64,000 nt of DNA from Cunninghamia lanceolata (GCA_027924645.1 BSBN01000254.1:17616501-17680500); one strand, 5' to 3'; counted from the first letter of the stretch, positions 33,822 through 46,326 are shown. A program made the numbers and translations. Notes: generated by a model from the letters alone, not told the origin.

Positions 33822-36575
33822 AAAAGAGACAAGTTCAAGACATGTTTGTATTCCATATAGAATAGTTATTCTTTAGAAGATGAGGATCATTCAATGATTC
33901 AAATGATGAAACACTTTTCATGGCCCTAAGTGTTGATGACAAAAAGGATGATGTTAGAAAATGTGAGAAGACTAATGCCTTTCAAATAAGTCAAATTAAT
34001 GAAAGATCAATGGTTGTCTGAACTGCATTTCATGCAAGATAATAAGCCAAGGCTTGGGTAATTGACAGTGGATGTTCAAATCATATGGCTGGTGACAAAG
34101 AAAAGTTTATTAGCCTTGAGAAGTGGGATGGTGGTGCTGTCAAGTTTGGTGGTGATGAGTCAGCCAAATCTATGGAAGAGGTGCCATAACTATTGATAGA
34201 AAGAACAAGACTGAGGATGTTCTCTATGTCAAAGGGCTAAAACACAATCTTCTCAATGTTAGTCAAATGTAAAGCAAGGCCTATAATCTCACTTTCCATG
34301 CCAATGGTTGTGAAATCAGGAAGACAGGGTCTAGAAAACTAATTACAAAGGGCATCAAGACATATGGTAATAGATATCATCTAAAGGAGGTAAATCGAAG
34401 AACATGTTTGTTGGATCAATCCGGTGAGTGTTGGCTCTGGAACAAAAGAATGGGACACAAAAATTTTGATAATATGGTAAAGATTAGTTCTACTCATGCA
34501 ATGAGAGACATGCCTAAGATAATCAAGCCTACAAACACAATATGTAGGGAATGTTAAATGGGAAAGCAAACAAAGACAAGTTTCAAAAGCAAGGAGTATT
34601 CTTCTTCAAATCCATTAGAGCTGATTCACAATGATCTATGTGGCCCTACAAGAGTAAAGAGTCAACAAGGTGAGAGGTACTTCATCCTACTTATTGATGA
34701 TTATTCTAGAATGACTTGGGTTACTTTCTTAAGAGAAAAATTAGATGCTCTTGATAAATTTAAGGTGTTCAAAGATATGGTTGAGAATTAAGTAGATGCT
34801 AAGATAAAATGCTTAAGATCTGATAGAGGAGGTGAGTCTACTTCAAATGAAAGATTTTGTGAAGATCATGGTATTAGAAGATATATGTCAACTCATAGGT
34901 CCCCTCATCAAAATGGGGCAGTGTAAAGGAAGAATAGGACTATACAAGAGATGTCTAGGGCAATGATGAAAGATGTAGATCTATCTGATATGAACTGGAT
35001 GGAAGTAGCTCACACTATTGTCTATCTAATTAATAGAGTGTAATTGAGGGTCAACAGCACTAAGACCCCTTATGAGCTTTGGTATGGAAAGCCTCCCACT
35101 ACCAAATACTTCAAAAAAATTGGCAACAAATGTTATATCAAAAGAGATGAAGAAGACCTAGGAAAGTTTGATTGAAGAATTGATGAAGGAATCTTTCTTG
35201 GTTACTCAACCAAAAGCAAGTCTTATAGATGCTACAACAAGAGGTTGAGAAAGATGATTGAAAGCACAAATGTCAAGATGGATGAAGACTTGTATCAGAT
35301 CTCACAAAGATCAGAGGACTTCAGACCTGACATCTTTCCTTGCATTGAAGTTGAAGATGAAGATGAAGATGAAAAAGTGAAAGAAGAAAAGGAACAAGAA
35401 CCAGAGAAAGTACCTAAGACTCAAGCAAAGTATGTTTAGAAGAACCACTTAGAAGATTAGACCATTGGAGATAAGAATGAAGGTGTGCTGACAAGGAGAA
35501 AGTTTTCTAAGACACATGAGCAAGTAAACTTGTGTTTGTTGTCAAAAGTAGAACCTAAAACCTTTGCTGATGCTAGAAAAGATGATGGATGGAAAAAGGC
35601 AATGGAAGAATAAGTGGATCAGATTGAGAAGAATCATACATGGAAATTGGTTCTAAGACCAAACAATAAGAATGTTATAGGAACCAAGTGGATGTTCTAG
35701 AACAACCTGAATGAAGAAGGTGAAGTTGTAAGGAATAAAACAAGATTGGTTTGCAAAGGACACACACAAGCTGAAGGCATTGACTTTGAGGAAACTTTTT
35801 CTCCAATAGCCAGGATGGAGGCAATCAGAACGTTCCTTGCTCTTGAAGCTCATAAAAACTTCAAGGCATATCAGATGGATGTTAAATTAGCATTTTTGAA
35901 TGGAGATCTAGAGGACGAGGTTTATATTGAGAAACCAGATGGTTTCCAAATATTAGAAGATCTAGACATGGTATGTAGACTCAAGAAGGCTTTGTATGGT
36001 CTTAAGAAAGCACCTAGGGCCTGATATGCTAGGTTGGACAAGTACTTACTTCGGCACGGCTTCAAGAAACATACTACAAATAGAAATTTTTATATTAAGG
36101 AAGAAGGAGACATGATTTTAATTGTTGCAGTATATGTTGGTGACATCATCTTTGGTGGAGATGATGATATGTGTAAAAGGTTTGCAAAGGAGTTGCAAAA
36201 AGAGTTTGAGATGTCTATGATTGATGAGATGTCTTTCTTCCTTGGACTTAAAATTTCTCAACTAGAAGGTGGTATCTTTATTTTTCAAGATAAGTATGTC
36301 AAAGAGTTGTTAAAGAAGTTTGGTATGGAGGATTCAAAACTAGTGAGTACTCCCATGGTCATTGTATGTCACTTAAACAAATATGATGAGTCTCTAGAGG
36401 TGGATCAAACTATCTACAGATGTATGATTGGAGGATTGTTGTACCTAACTACTCCTAGACCTTATAATATGCATGTAGTGTGTGTGGTTGCTAGATATCA
36501 AGCCAATCCCACACAAACACATGAGAAGGCAATGGAAAGGATATTCAGATATTTGAAAGGAACACTCCATCGCTA
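33822..36575 (+). pseudogene. Copia-2 pol (protease, integrase, RT, partial RNase H)
   Basis: The rest of the split Copia-2 polyprotein, joined in phase with the gag at 8998. Order: protease (WVIDSGCSNHMAGDKEKF, ~34060), GAG-pre-integrase (LWNKRMGHKNFDNM, ~34440), integrase (LELIHNDLCGPTRVKSQQGE at ~34615, SDRGGE, SPHQNGAV), an acidic linker (35350-35410), RT (~35690-36330) and the start of RNase H. The RT box reads YVGD at 36133-36144, so one catalytic Asp is lost. Many stops are present (for example 34556, 34789, 34925, 35041, 35174). It ends abruptly after IFRYLKGTL. Confidence 0.9.
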
Positions 36576-36576
36576 A

Positions 36577-39230
36577 AGAATGTGTACTAAAACTATTTCT
36601 TTCTCTTCTTCTAGCACCATACCAAAACAATTGTCAGCTTCCTCCCACAACTCCATTCACCACTCTTCTCCCCTCTTGTGGATTCACATCCACCATTTGT
36701 CACCCTTCTCCACCACATTATCTCTCCTCTCATCTCCTTCATGGGATCCAACCCACTAGTAACCTGCCTCCTCCACCAAACTCTAAGGTCACTCATATCA
36801 CAACCTACAGTATAGAAATTTTCATCGAATACCTTATGGAAATTGAAGATTTCCATAGGTTCTTCTTCACACTCTTCAACAATAGCTACCTCAAATGGAA
36901 GTAGAAAAGCATTATCCAAATATGCAACAAGGGTTACCTCTTCATTTTTTGCTGCAAATTCACCATTGGCTACCTCCTTCAATGCAATGCTTGTATTCTC
37001 ACTTTTAATCATTGTGATCTTCTCCAACCACTCATTCTCCACCACCAAAATCTATGACAATGAGTGATCTTCTTCCTCCTCCTTCATTGCAACCTCTTTG
37101 CATTATTTTCTCCTCTTCAACTATCTCTATTGTAGGCTCTTCATTGTTCACTCCATCCTCATCTTCTTTTCCCATGTATTTTTGTTCACTCAGTTGTGCC
37201 TCAAATTTTTCTAGATTATCCAATCACTTGTTTATATTTTCAATCATCCTTCATGTCTTGTTTTCTTCATACCATCTCCACACTTCCAAATCATGGGCTT
37301 CTTCCTTATGACTATACCCATCTCATTTGTTGTTGAAATATTTTGAAAACACATCCCACACTCTACAATCTATAAACATTATTTCTTCTACAGCTTCATG
37401 CTCTCTCGCTACTCAGGACTCCTCCTACCTACAAGAGCCCTCACACAAGCTTATTCTCTACTTCCTTCTCACTCTTTTCTACCCATAGGTCTTGGTGAAT
37501 CCTCTCCACACTCAAGATCCCTTTCTTTGATACCGTATGACGTAGAAACTAAACCACTCTTTTCCAACACCACACACAAAATTCAAAATAAAATAGATAC
37601 TATGCTGTCACAAATTCACAAAACTCATGCATCATTAAAAGATTGCAACTATTATCATGATTTATTTTATTCAAATCAACTTCAATCAAATGACCTCAAC
37701 AAATTCATACAATTGGCCTTCATTGGCTTTACCATCAATTCAACCTCTCCCTGTGACATTGCATTGGTGCTCACCACTTCTTTATGCCCCTTTGGTAGCT
37801 TCCATTACATCCTCTAAGTTTTGCATTCTTTCTTATCTTCTCAGCGATCCATCAATTTTCCATGCCCACCCCACAATCTTCTATCCTTTTCCTGTATTCC
37901 TCAATAGCCCTCCCAATCGTCCCTCTAGCTACATACTTCCTTGTCTTTTGTTCATGTTCCCTCCCCCCTCCTCTATTATCTATCAGTTACAACTTATGTT
38001 AATCATGGAATTTCATTTTCCTTTAGTTCTGCCTTGAAATCTAATATAAAATGGCACTTCAAAATTCCATGGTGGTACCTCAAATTCCTCATCAAAATTG
38101 CTTTTGAATCATGGCATGATTTGTCTTTATTCTTGCTTCCTTTAGTGGTGGTAGTTTCCTAACTCTTTTCCAACAATCATGATTTGGCAACGGCTTATTC
38201 ATATAATCCGCAACCTTATTATTGATTTATGATGCTACCCTCTTCCTTGTTGGTGAATTTCTTTAGATTGGTAGCATATGTATTTATTTTGTGGTCTAAA
38301 CTCCTTTACTTCCATAGATGCTACGACTACTATGTTGCTTTCGACAATAGAAAATGTTACAACCTCACTTTACTTTGGTTCAAACTCGAGCAATTGCTTT
38401 TCTTGGATGATTTATTTTCTTCCTATGAATGGCTTGTGTATATTCTCCTTAGAATACTTCTCAATTCATCCTTTTTGTATGCAGAGGGGATGCTAAAAGC
38501 TTTAACAGCTACACCTCTTTGAGTTTGGTGACTTTATTTTAATCTATGACTACTCTGTATTTTATGATGTTTAACAAAATCTCTGACCTCCTACATTTTC
38601 TTTGGCAGAAATAAGGTGAAGAATGAAAGACACAGACATAGTTCTTCTTTGTTCACACCATGGTAGTCCTCAAAAACATAGAGGCCTATATTTGCTATGC
38701 TTGAGAGGTCTGAGAGGGGGTTGTATTTCACTTTACTCGATGCCTTTTCGCCTGATATCTTGGTAAGCAAGGGTTCTATTTGAATATTCATGAAAACAAT
38801 GGGCACAATGTAGGCTTGAGAAGCAATTAGCCAAGTATATGCTCTCATGAAAGTATCCTCCAAGTCATTGTACTACTAAAGGCCACAATCAGAGTTATGT
38901 GGGAAAATCAAAATCAAAAAGAAGCATCCATTCTTTTGAACCATAAAAACTTATGCATTGTCTTCTCCCATGGGTACACCACAAATCACTCTTTCAACTA
39001 TGCATTGCTCAGAGCAAACTCCACCCTTACATCTCTAGAGGCATGAATTTATGTTCCTTCACAAAATGTATTGTCTATGCACTTCATCTCCACTATGGTG
39101 ACAATGTGCAATACAAATGCTAATGCATTGAATCAACAAACTGAAACTATAAAACTGATGGCAAAAACTAAAATTGTTTTTGTATGACACAAGATTGCTC
39201 ATGCACCCGGGTGCTCCTACATCAAATCTA
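36577..39230. other. Unassigned region with small unrecognised frames
   Basis: About 2.6 kb between the broken end of Copia-2 and the first microsatellite. No transposon, domain or RNA gene is recognised. Two adjoining minus-strand frames (37223-37032, 37048-36611) are charged and look more protein-like than the rest. Plus-strand frames 37398-37817 and 37657-38037 are rich in Ser, Leu, Phe and Pro, as expected from CT-rich DNA, and I give them no weight. A minus-strand frame at 38863-38591 has no recognisable content. Confidence 0.5.
36611..37223 (-). pseudogene. Unrecognised acidic frame pair
   Basis: Minus strand 37223-37032 reads MDNLEKFEAQLSEQKYMGKE then an acidic segment and RRSLIVIDFGGGE; the frame shifts and continues from 37048 with WLEKITMIKSENTSIALKEV, an acidic patch (VEECEEEPMEIF) and WWRR twice. 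The composition (charged, few low-complexity runs) suggests decayed coding sequence of about 200 codons, perhaps an element or gene fragment. I recognise no family. Confidence 0.3.
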
Positions 39231-39231
39231 C

Positions 39232-39326
39232 TATATGTATGTATGTATGTATATGTATGTATGTATATGTATGTATATGTATGTATGTATGTATATCTAT
39301 ATCTATATGTATATCTATACATAGGC
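39232..39326 (+). repeat. (TATG)n/(TATA) microsatellite
   Basis: A run of TATG units interrupted by TA, passing into TATC units. The open frames over it simply translate the repeat. Confidence 0.95.
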
Positions 39327-39477
39327 ATCTTTACACACACACAAATATATATATAGGCTTCTACCAAATGGGTAAATAAAATGACGCGGCTATGCTTTTA
39401 ACTCTTGCCCAAACACTTTTAGGTATAAACTATCTCAAAACTAAGATATGTCTAGATTAGGTTTATGGTTAGGTTTA

Positions 39478-39552
39478 TTATATATATATATATATATATA
39501 TAAGCATAAATGCATGTGTATATATGTGTATGTATATATACATATATGTATA
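39478..39552 (+). repeat. (TA)n and TATG microsatellite
   Basis: An uninterrupted TA run at 39478-39502, then mixed TATG/TATA to about 39552. Confidence 0.93.
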
Positions 39553-39808
39553 TGGAAGTTTTAAATAGTATAAGGAAATATTTATTAGCTATGATTGTTT
39601 TAACATTGCATATAACATTACGATCTTTCTTTCCCATTTTCTCTTTTTCAATTATTACAATCCATTATCTAAAAAATGTTGTCTGGATTCTTTTTCAGTC
39701 TAGAAGCCAAATCAAGTCTACTTTTAAGACAAATAACTACAACTTGGTTCAAATCTTAGTTTTCTATTTGAAAGCTAGAAAGACAAAGATGTAGAGTCTA
39801 GTTATTGC

Positions 39809-39965
39809 ATATGTATGTATGTATGTATGTATGTATGTTTGTATATATGTATGTATGTGTATAAAGGTATATATACATATGTATATATATGTATATGTAT
39901 ACATATATATTTATATGTATATATACACATGTTTGTGTCTATATATACATACATACATACATCCA
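39809..39965 (+). repeat. TATG microsatellite with an inverted right arm
   Basis: Begins as ATGT units (39811-39860), becomes mixed TATA/TATG, and ends as CATA units (39946-39962), the complement of the left end. The two ends could pair as a long hairpin. Confidence 0.9.
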
Positions 39966-40072
39966 TTTTGTTGGATGTACAATCCACAAAATTGTAGACA
40001 TATTCCTTGCACTATTACAGAAACTTGACTTGGAATATTACATTACATTGCTAATGAAAAAAAAAAATATTA

Positions 40073-40160
40073 CATTACTAGTTGCTTGAGAAAAATAACA
40101 AAAGTTTGCATTGCTAGTTTCCTAATGAAAAAAACAAAACATTATACTGCTAGTTGCATA
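40073..40160 (+). repeat. Imperfect ~36-bp tandem repeat, about 2.5 copies
   Basis: CATTACTAGTTGC at 40073, CATTGCTAGTTTCC at 40109 and TACTGCTAGTTGC at 40144, each followed by an A-rich stretch. Spacing is 35-36 bp. Confidence 0.65.
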
Positions 40161-40482
40161 ATGTGGTGAGATAAAATTTGACAAAACATTACAAAATTGT
40201 TATCTTTTACTTACAAAGTCCCAAATTCATTGTTGACTAGATGATTCAAAAAATGTAGCACTAACTTGACATCAAATCCTAATTTTCTAGTTTACCATAA
40301 ACACAGGGAATGACTCTAGCTCCTCTATAGGACTATTTGTTGAAGTGTTTTTTGGACGAGATGATTCAAAATGAGGTGTGATAGGAATAATTTGACCAAA
40401 CATTGTTTCATCAAAAACCCAGAAAAGTAGAATTTCTTTATAGGAGAATGAGGGTGGCTATGGCTAGTTACATAGAAGTCGT

Positions 40483-40778
40483 TAAGGGAAGTATAAGTAG
40501 GTCTTATTAAGCTCTACATATCCCTCAAGATTTGATAATGTTTAGGTAGAGGGGTTGACAAAGTACTCAAACACCTTGAATTGCTTTCATTATGTATTGA
40601 ATTCCTATTTCTAGTCACTTGTTAGCATTTAAGGGAAGCATAAGTAGGGATTAAAACATGTTGTAATATCCCTTAAAATTTGATTTTGTTCAAGTAGATG
40701 GGTTGACGCAGCACTCAAATGCCAAATTTCTTGCGACATGTTTTGAATTCTTATCCTTGACCACTTTCCCTATTATTT
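40483..40778 (+). repeat. Diverged 147-bp tandem duplication
   Basis: Unit one begins TTAAGGGAAGTATAAGTAGG (40483) and unit two TTTAAGGGAAGCATAAGTAG (about 40629). Shared landmarks in order are ATATCCCT, AARATTTGAT, a GGGTTGAC box, CACTCAAA and TTGAATTC. The spacing is about 147 bp. There is no gene. Confidence 0.7.
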
Positions 40779-41513
40779 CTTCAACTATCTCACCCTTTGT
40801 TTTTGTAATTTTTCTTCTGCCCTCTTTTGTCTCTTTAATTGTCTTTCAAGCTTCTATCTTCTCTCCTTTTCTTTTGTTCAATTTGATGCATTTTCTTTGC
40901 CTCTACTTGCTATTTTTTCCTTTCTTTTATTTTAGTCCATACATCGTGCATTCAAGGAGATAAAGTTACCAAATGTGTAAGATGTTTGAAATGAAGGTGC
41001 AAACCACATAACAAAAATCTGATTCAAACCTTATTAATATCCTCTAAATAATGGAGAATCTATGGAAATTGCAATAGAAATAAAACCCCCTACATACAAA
41101 TAACATGCATTAAGAACTGAACACATAACACAGTATGTAACATGGAGAACACCCTTTTGGCTAAAAAACTCCACCAAGAAAAGAGGCTCCACTGCGCCAT
41201 TAGCCTATAACTAGAAGTTGAGAGAAGGAAATAAAATTGTGTAAAGAGAAGCTTAAAATTATAAAGGATACCTAACCAGGCTAAGACAGATCATTTTATA
41301 AGTTGGGGCTTAATGAAAACTTAGATTTAATTGATAAGTTGAACTCTTTTTGAGTATCTCATTGTTATAGAGAGGGGAATAAGGTGGCAAACCTCTTGGA
41401 AAATAGGGCTATTGATCAAGCACAACAAGAATTTGTTTACAACCATAACAACGATGACTGTTCATTTCTCATGATGGATGGTTTGTTTGAGGATAGAGGT
41501 GGAAAAGAGGTAT
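40779..41513. other. Non-coding stretch left of Copia-4
   Basis: No gene seen. Around 41105-41160 the plus strand reads ACACATAACACAGTATGTAA then ATGGAGAACACCC, faintly like the R/U5 part of the LARD-1 LTR in the same orientation, so an old LTR fragment is possible. Confidence 0.4.
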
Positions 41514-41962
41514 TTTTGGTGTGAATAGGGTTTTCACCTAACTGGTTTACCCTTATGTGGATAATTCATATTATTTAACTATTTATTAGTTAAATAATAT
41601 TCACACATCACACATAATTCACATGTTAAGTTGACTTAGTGAGTCTTCTAGATGTCACTAGTTGTTTCTAGTTGTTGATAGTTGTAGTGAGTTGTCTTAT
41701 CCTACACGTGCACTAGTTGGCATCCTATCCCTTAGTTGTCACATGTGATAGGAATGTGACACTTGTCACATGACTACAACTCCTCTGTTGTCTTCCTTGC
41801 CTTTATAAGCAAGGCTCTCTCTCATTGTATTATATATAGTTTCATAAATATTTGTTGTATAGAATCTTGCTCCATTATTTTAGCATCTTATTTGTTATTT
41901 TTGTGTGGAAGGTTGTCTTGATTGTAGGGATCCTAGCTTGCTGAGTCACATTGACTCTTACA
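41514..41962 (+). repeat. Copia-4 5' LTR
   Basis: 449 bp. Its first bases are TTTTGG where the 3' LTR has TGTTGG, so the terminal TG is mutated. It ends CTTACA. A TATAAG box lies at 41813-41819. Confidence 0.9.
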
Positions 41963-41974
41963 TGGTATCAGAGC
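41963..41974 (+). promoter_or_regulatory. Copia-4 primer-binding site
   Basis: TGGTATCAGAGC immediately after the 5' LTR, the standard initiator tRNA-Met site. Confidence 0.95.
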
Positions 41975-43980
41975 TAAATCTACAATTTCCTTCCCTCGTT
42001 GGAGAGATTTTGTTGGGAGCTATGTTTTAGGTGCATCCTAGAGCAAAACAGATATCATCGTTGCAATCAGGAGGCCCAAATCTGTATAGATCGGCTATCC
42101 AAACCCCAAATTTTGTCATCAAAAAAAAAAATTGCCTCTGTCCCTCCATAGCAAGAAATATACCCTATGCAGAATGAATCTTTGTCGGATCTACCTGTGT
42201 ACTTCATTTGCACAGTCATCAACACCATACCATCATCATGTCAGATCTTGGTCAAAAAAATCCATTGGGTAAAATAATTTTTTGTTGGTTATATTCTTTG
42301 TGGTTTTTTGAATTAAAAAAGGAAAAAAAAGGATACTGTGGCAAGGTACAGTTGTCCCATGTAGATCTGAGTCTATTGTACCCATAGAAGGCAGGCCTAG
42401 TGGGAGGCAGGCTAGGCCTTTCAAGCCCTTGTGGCCTTATCAATAAGGCTTCGGCCTTAACACTTAAGGCATTTTTTCAAATAAAAATTGGTAGTTTTAC
42501 CAAAGTGGATCGGCATTTGTTGTTATCATTTGGCCAGACATCTTGGCATCAACAACTTTTTAGATCTGCAAATCAGAAGTCTTCAGTCAAACTTCGCCTA
42601 TTACAAGCTTTCAACGATTGGCATTTTTTGTCTTGGCAGCAGTCGATTCAAATTCTAACTGTGACCACATCCCAGTCGGCATCATATTATTCAGTGGTTT
42701 AATAAAGTTTAGTTGGCAATCCTTATTAGTCTTCTGTGAACCTCCAGCAGTTTCTATATCCACAGTCAGATTTACTTCCTTTAGTGGTCTATAGCTGATT
42801 TGGCAGTCTTGATTTGCCTTTGGCAGTCACATCAAACGGTGCCAACCCTCCATCTTTTCAGGTGGATAACACACAAATTGTAGTTAATACTTGGCATCGA
42901 CCCTTACCACTCGGTCATCTTCAAAAGCATTGACGTTGGAAGTTTTCATTGACTGTTGCAGTCAACATTCAAACGGTGGTTTCGCAAAGCAGTTTCGGTT
43001 GTATAACAGTGGTTTTGTGTTAAGCTTGTCTCATGCCAAAAAATTTTCTTCTACGCTTGTTGGTTTTTCCTCATCTGGCGGGAGCCTTTTGGCTCAAGCC
43101 CTGTCAGCCATCGTGTGGGCTTCGGCCCCACTTTCAAAATTTTCATCACCTTTCAATAATGTTTTTTTATATTTTTTTCAAAAACAAAAAAACTATTATA
43201 AATTCTGTAGCACCAAATCTAGTGGTTTCAAACGCAATCAGTGGTTTTGCAACACCCAAACTGGTGGTTTCATCTTTTTCAGGCATTTTTTCTCTCCCAA
43301 CAGGCAGTTTCTATTTTTTGACTATGGTTTTGCGGCAGGAGCATATTTCGTCACAAGGAAGAATATTCCGTTGGGGGGGCCTGTTTTTGCCCCTCATAGC
43401 CCTAAAGTAGGCTTTTTTTGCTTTTTGTACAACTTTTGCTCACAGTGTCAAAATCAAGCAAAAAAGATATTAATGGAAAGATGACAGAGAGCACTTCGCA
43501 GTGGTATCAGTCATTTTCATAGATTTTGTTGTTTGATATAATTTATTGTAGGTTGAAGATAGATCTCTCTTTTTGGCTTCCAAGCTCATAAATTTTTGCC
43601 ACAATCTCTGATTTTTATGATTCTTGTGGCATTGAAAAGGTATTCAGGAGCTCTTTCAAGCCATCTATAGACTTTTCTCATAGTTTGCTCTAGGTGCATT
43701 TTCTATCATTTGTTGATTTTTTGGCATTTGAGTGATAACTTGGGCATTTTGAAACTTGAGGAGGTGAAATTTGTTTTGAGAGGATTTGTTTGCTGTAATA
43801 CATCATTGTGAGTGATTGTAATCTCAATAGGATCTCTTTTTTAAGAGATTTTGTTGTTTTCCCAATTTTGGTCCCTTAAGGACAATTGTAAATTGCACTA
43901 AATATAAAGTGCCACAACAAATTGGGGGGTGCTCTCTCAAATAATAAAAGGGTGTTGTCTTGTTGTCTTTCTTTTTCATC
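41975..43980 (+). other. Copia-4 long leader
   Basis: About 2 kb between primer site and gag with no recognised protein. Frames at 42400-42702 and 42891-43484 (197 codons) are rich in Ser and Phe and match nothing I know. The sequence repeats GTGGTTT and GGCAGT motifs (for example AGTGGTTTTG, TAGTGGTTTC and TGGTGGTTTC between 43000 and 43275), which explains the repetitive Phe/Gly/Ser content. Confidence 0.55.
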
Positions 43981-45879
43981 ATGGATGTGCCTCAAATTCC
44001 ACTTTTAACTCCATATAATTATTGTGAATGGAAGAAAAACATGGAGTTTAGATTGTATAAACAAAAGTTACATAGAATAACTTCAGGCACATATCTTGAA
44101 CCCATAGGTGTTGCTAAGAGAAGAAAATGGTTAGATAGAAGAGATGAGGCTTATGGCACACTTTGTTTTTCTATTTCTCTAGATCTTAGATTTCATGTTG
44201 AGTCTTGTACAACACCAAATGAGATATGGACAACATTAGACAATCTCTTTGGCAAGCAAGATAAAATAAGAAGGTTCAAATTGGAGAATGAGCTAATTGC
44301 ATTTAATCCTCAAGATTTTGATCAAATTAAAGATTTCTTCATCAAGTTTAAGTCTCTCAGGTTGCAACTCAAATAGTGTGGTCTTGATAAAGGAGATGAA
44401 CAATTAATTCTATATATTTTTACAAAATTGGCTCTTGCATATTCAGTTTATGTTTCTACCTTTTATACTACAATGGATGCTTTTGGTAGTAAGTTTACAA
44501 TGCCTTTACTTGAGGAGTTTGTTGCACAACTCACAAGAGAACAAGCCAAGCTACTACACATGGGTACATTGAAGTCTCCTAGAAAATAGGCTCTAGTTGC
44601 AACACAAAGCACAAAAGATCCTAAGGCTTCACATAATATGGGAAAGAAACAAAAGGATTCAAAGTCTAATGAGCAAGAGAAATAATCAAAGAAAACCCCC
44701 AACTCTTCTTCCAAAGAGGAGTCCAATAAGAAGAAGAAGCCAAAGTGTTCTTATTGCAAGACACTGGGTCATGATGAGACTAAACGTTATGAAAAAAAGT
44801 TTGATGAGATGTCACAACTTCTTCAAAAACATAACATTGAGTATTCTCCATCAACAATAGTTTTACCCAAGTCTTCTTCTTCGCCACCATCATCATCTAT
44901 AGGGACAATAGGCATTGCTAATTGGTCAGACAAAGGAAAAGGATAAGCACTCTTTGCTTCAACAAGTCTTCAGTCAGAGAGATGGTTTCTTAATTCAGAA
45001 GCTTCTCATCATATGTCATCTTCACAGGGGATGTTCTCTTCATTTCAGTCATGTACTTCACCACCTATTTTGATGGGTAACAATACATACATGCATGCAA
45101 TTGGAAGAGGAAATATTGATGTTGGAGAGAATGCATTCAACAATGTGTTGTGTGTACCTTCCTTGACAACCAATCTCCTTTCCATCTACCAGATTACTCA
45201 TTGTGGTGTAGGGAAGACAATTGAGTTCACTCCCAATTTTGTGATCATACAGGACTTGGAGAGCAGAGATATCATTATTGTTGTGATGAATGATCATGCA
45301 TTTCTCTTGTATACTTTCTCCCATTTTGTTTCTGATGATGATGTAGATCCATTGATTGATATTCACACTCATGCATCAAGTGTGAATCATGTTTCTGAGG
45401 AGAAGTTTGGTCACTTGAACCTTTGTGTTCTTGCATATACTTCAATCCCTAAGACTAGTTTTGAGCTTCCTCCTTCTCCTGCTTCTTCAGAGACTGGCAT
45501 GGCTTTGTCCACTTCACTTGAGAAGGATATTCTTTGTCTTCTAGATATAGGTTTGTGTGATGAGTACTTGATAGGTATTTCAGACTTGTTTCGTGAGTCC
45601 TATCTTGATGACTTTGAGGACATAATTGATGACATTAATCTCCTCTTTGAAGGAGTTGATTCTTCTACTTTGGATGTGCGGGCATCTTCCTCTCCTCTTC
45701 ACTTGTCACAGTTTAGCATTGAGTTGGAGTGTCTTGACCATCATTCAGAGGATACTTTATCTTTAGAGATTGATGATCATGAGTTTTCATCTTGTCTTGG
45801 ATCGTCACATTCTTTGATTAGGCATGCAGCACCTAATTATGTGACATCTTTTGGTTGTGACATGTGGACACTTGAGTAG
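43981..45879 (+). pseudogene. Copia-4 gag-protease polyprotein
   Basis: One frame of 633 codons with only four premature stops (44374, 44587, 44683, 44944). ATG 43981 gives MDVPQIPLLTPYNYCEWKKN, a UBN2-type gag. A knuckle remnant CSYCKTLGHDETKRYEKKFD has lost its last Cys (~44750). The protease site region reads LNSEASHHM (~44993), where DSGASHHM is usual, so both Asp and Gly are changed. It is followed by a typical retropepsin-to-pre-integrase stretch (NVLCVPSLTTNLLSIYQITH) and KFGHLN. The last ~140 codons are an acidic Ser/Asp/Leu-rich tail unlike integrase. The frame ends at TAG 45877-45879. The gag would coat RNA; the protease looks inactive. Confidence 0.85.
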
Positions 45880-46326
45880 TTTTCAGAGACAACACACATC
45901 ACGAGGCTTTTTCCCGTATACCTTGAGATGGAGTTTCTTTGACATCAGCCTTTGGACTTGTTTCTTCCTAAGGGGAAGAATGTTGTTTGTAGGCTTTGGA
46001 TTCTCTTCAGCATTCTTCTTCAGGCATTCACCATCGGTGTAGGAGCTAGTTCATTGTGGGAGGAACTTATAGTCTCACACTTTCTCTCATGTGGGAGGTA
46101 ATTGATTGTACATATGTGTTGGATGTAGTTCTTGGGGGTTCTTGAGTCCTCCTTCATCACATCTTTCATTTGTTTTCTGCATTCTCACTTTTGGAGAGGA
46201 GTTTTGTCCCATGAGGTTTTCTCCTTTTCTCCACTTGAGATTTGTTCTACATGGGTACCTAACATGGCCTAGTAGCCAGGACCAATCATTACATCTTTGT
46301 TTAGTCAGCTACTCCCTAAGTTGCAC

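Larger units (their letters stand above)
8177..36575 (+). mobile_element. Copia-2: old Copia element split by Gypsy-A and truncated
   Basis: Recognisable parts are gag (8177-8998) and pol (33822-36575). They are separated by Gypsy-A at a duplicated GTAAC. The right end stops inside RNase H just after [10 protein letters not shown], where Copia-3 continues normally, so about 100 residues, the 3' UTR and the 3' LTR are missing. It is the host of the nested series and therefore the oldest of the three nested elements. Confidence 0.88.

Noticed and set aside
37398..38522. Plus-strand frames of 70-140 codons
   Set aside because: Leu/Ser/Phe/Pro-rich translations of CT-rich DNA without motifs; none can be supported as a gene.
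39174..40089. Several open frames rich in Tyr, Val, Cys, Met and Ile
   Set aside because: They are translations of TATG/TATA microsatellites, in both strands, and not genes.
42891..43484. 197-codon open frame starting MASTLTTRSSSK
   Set aside because: It lies in the Copia-4 leader, is Ser/Phe-rich from repeated GTGGTTT words and has no recognisable domain. I treat it as chance.
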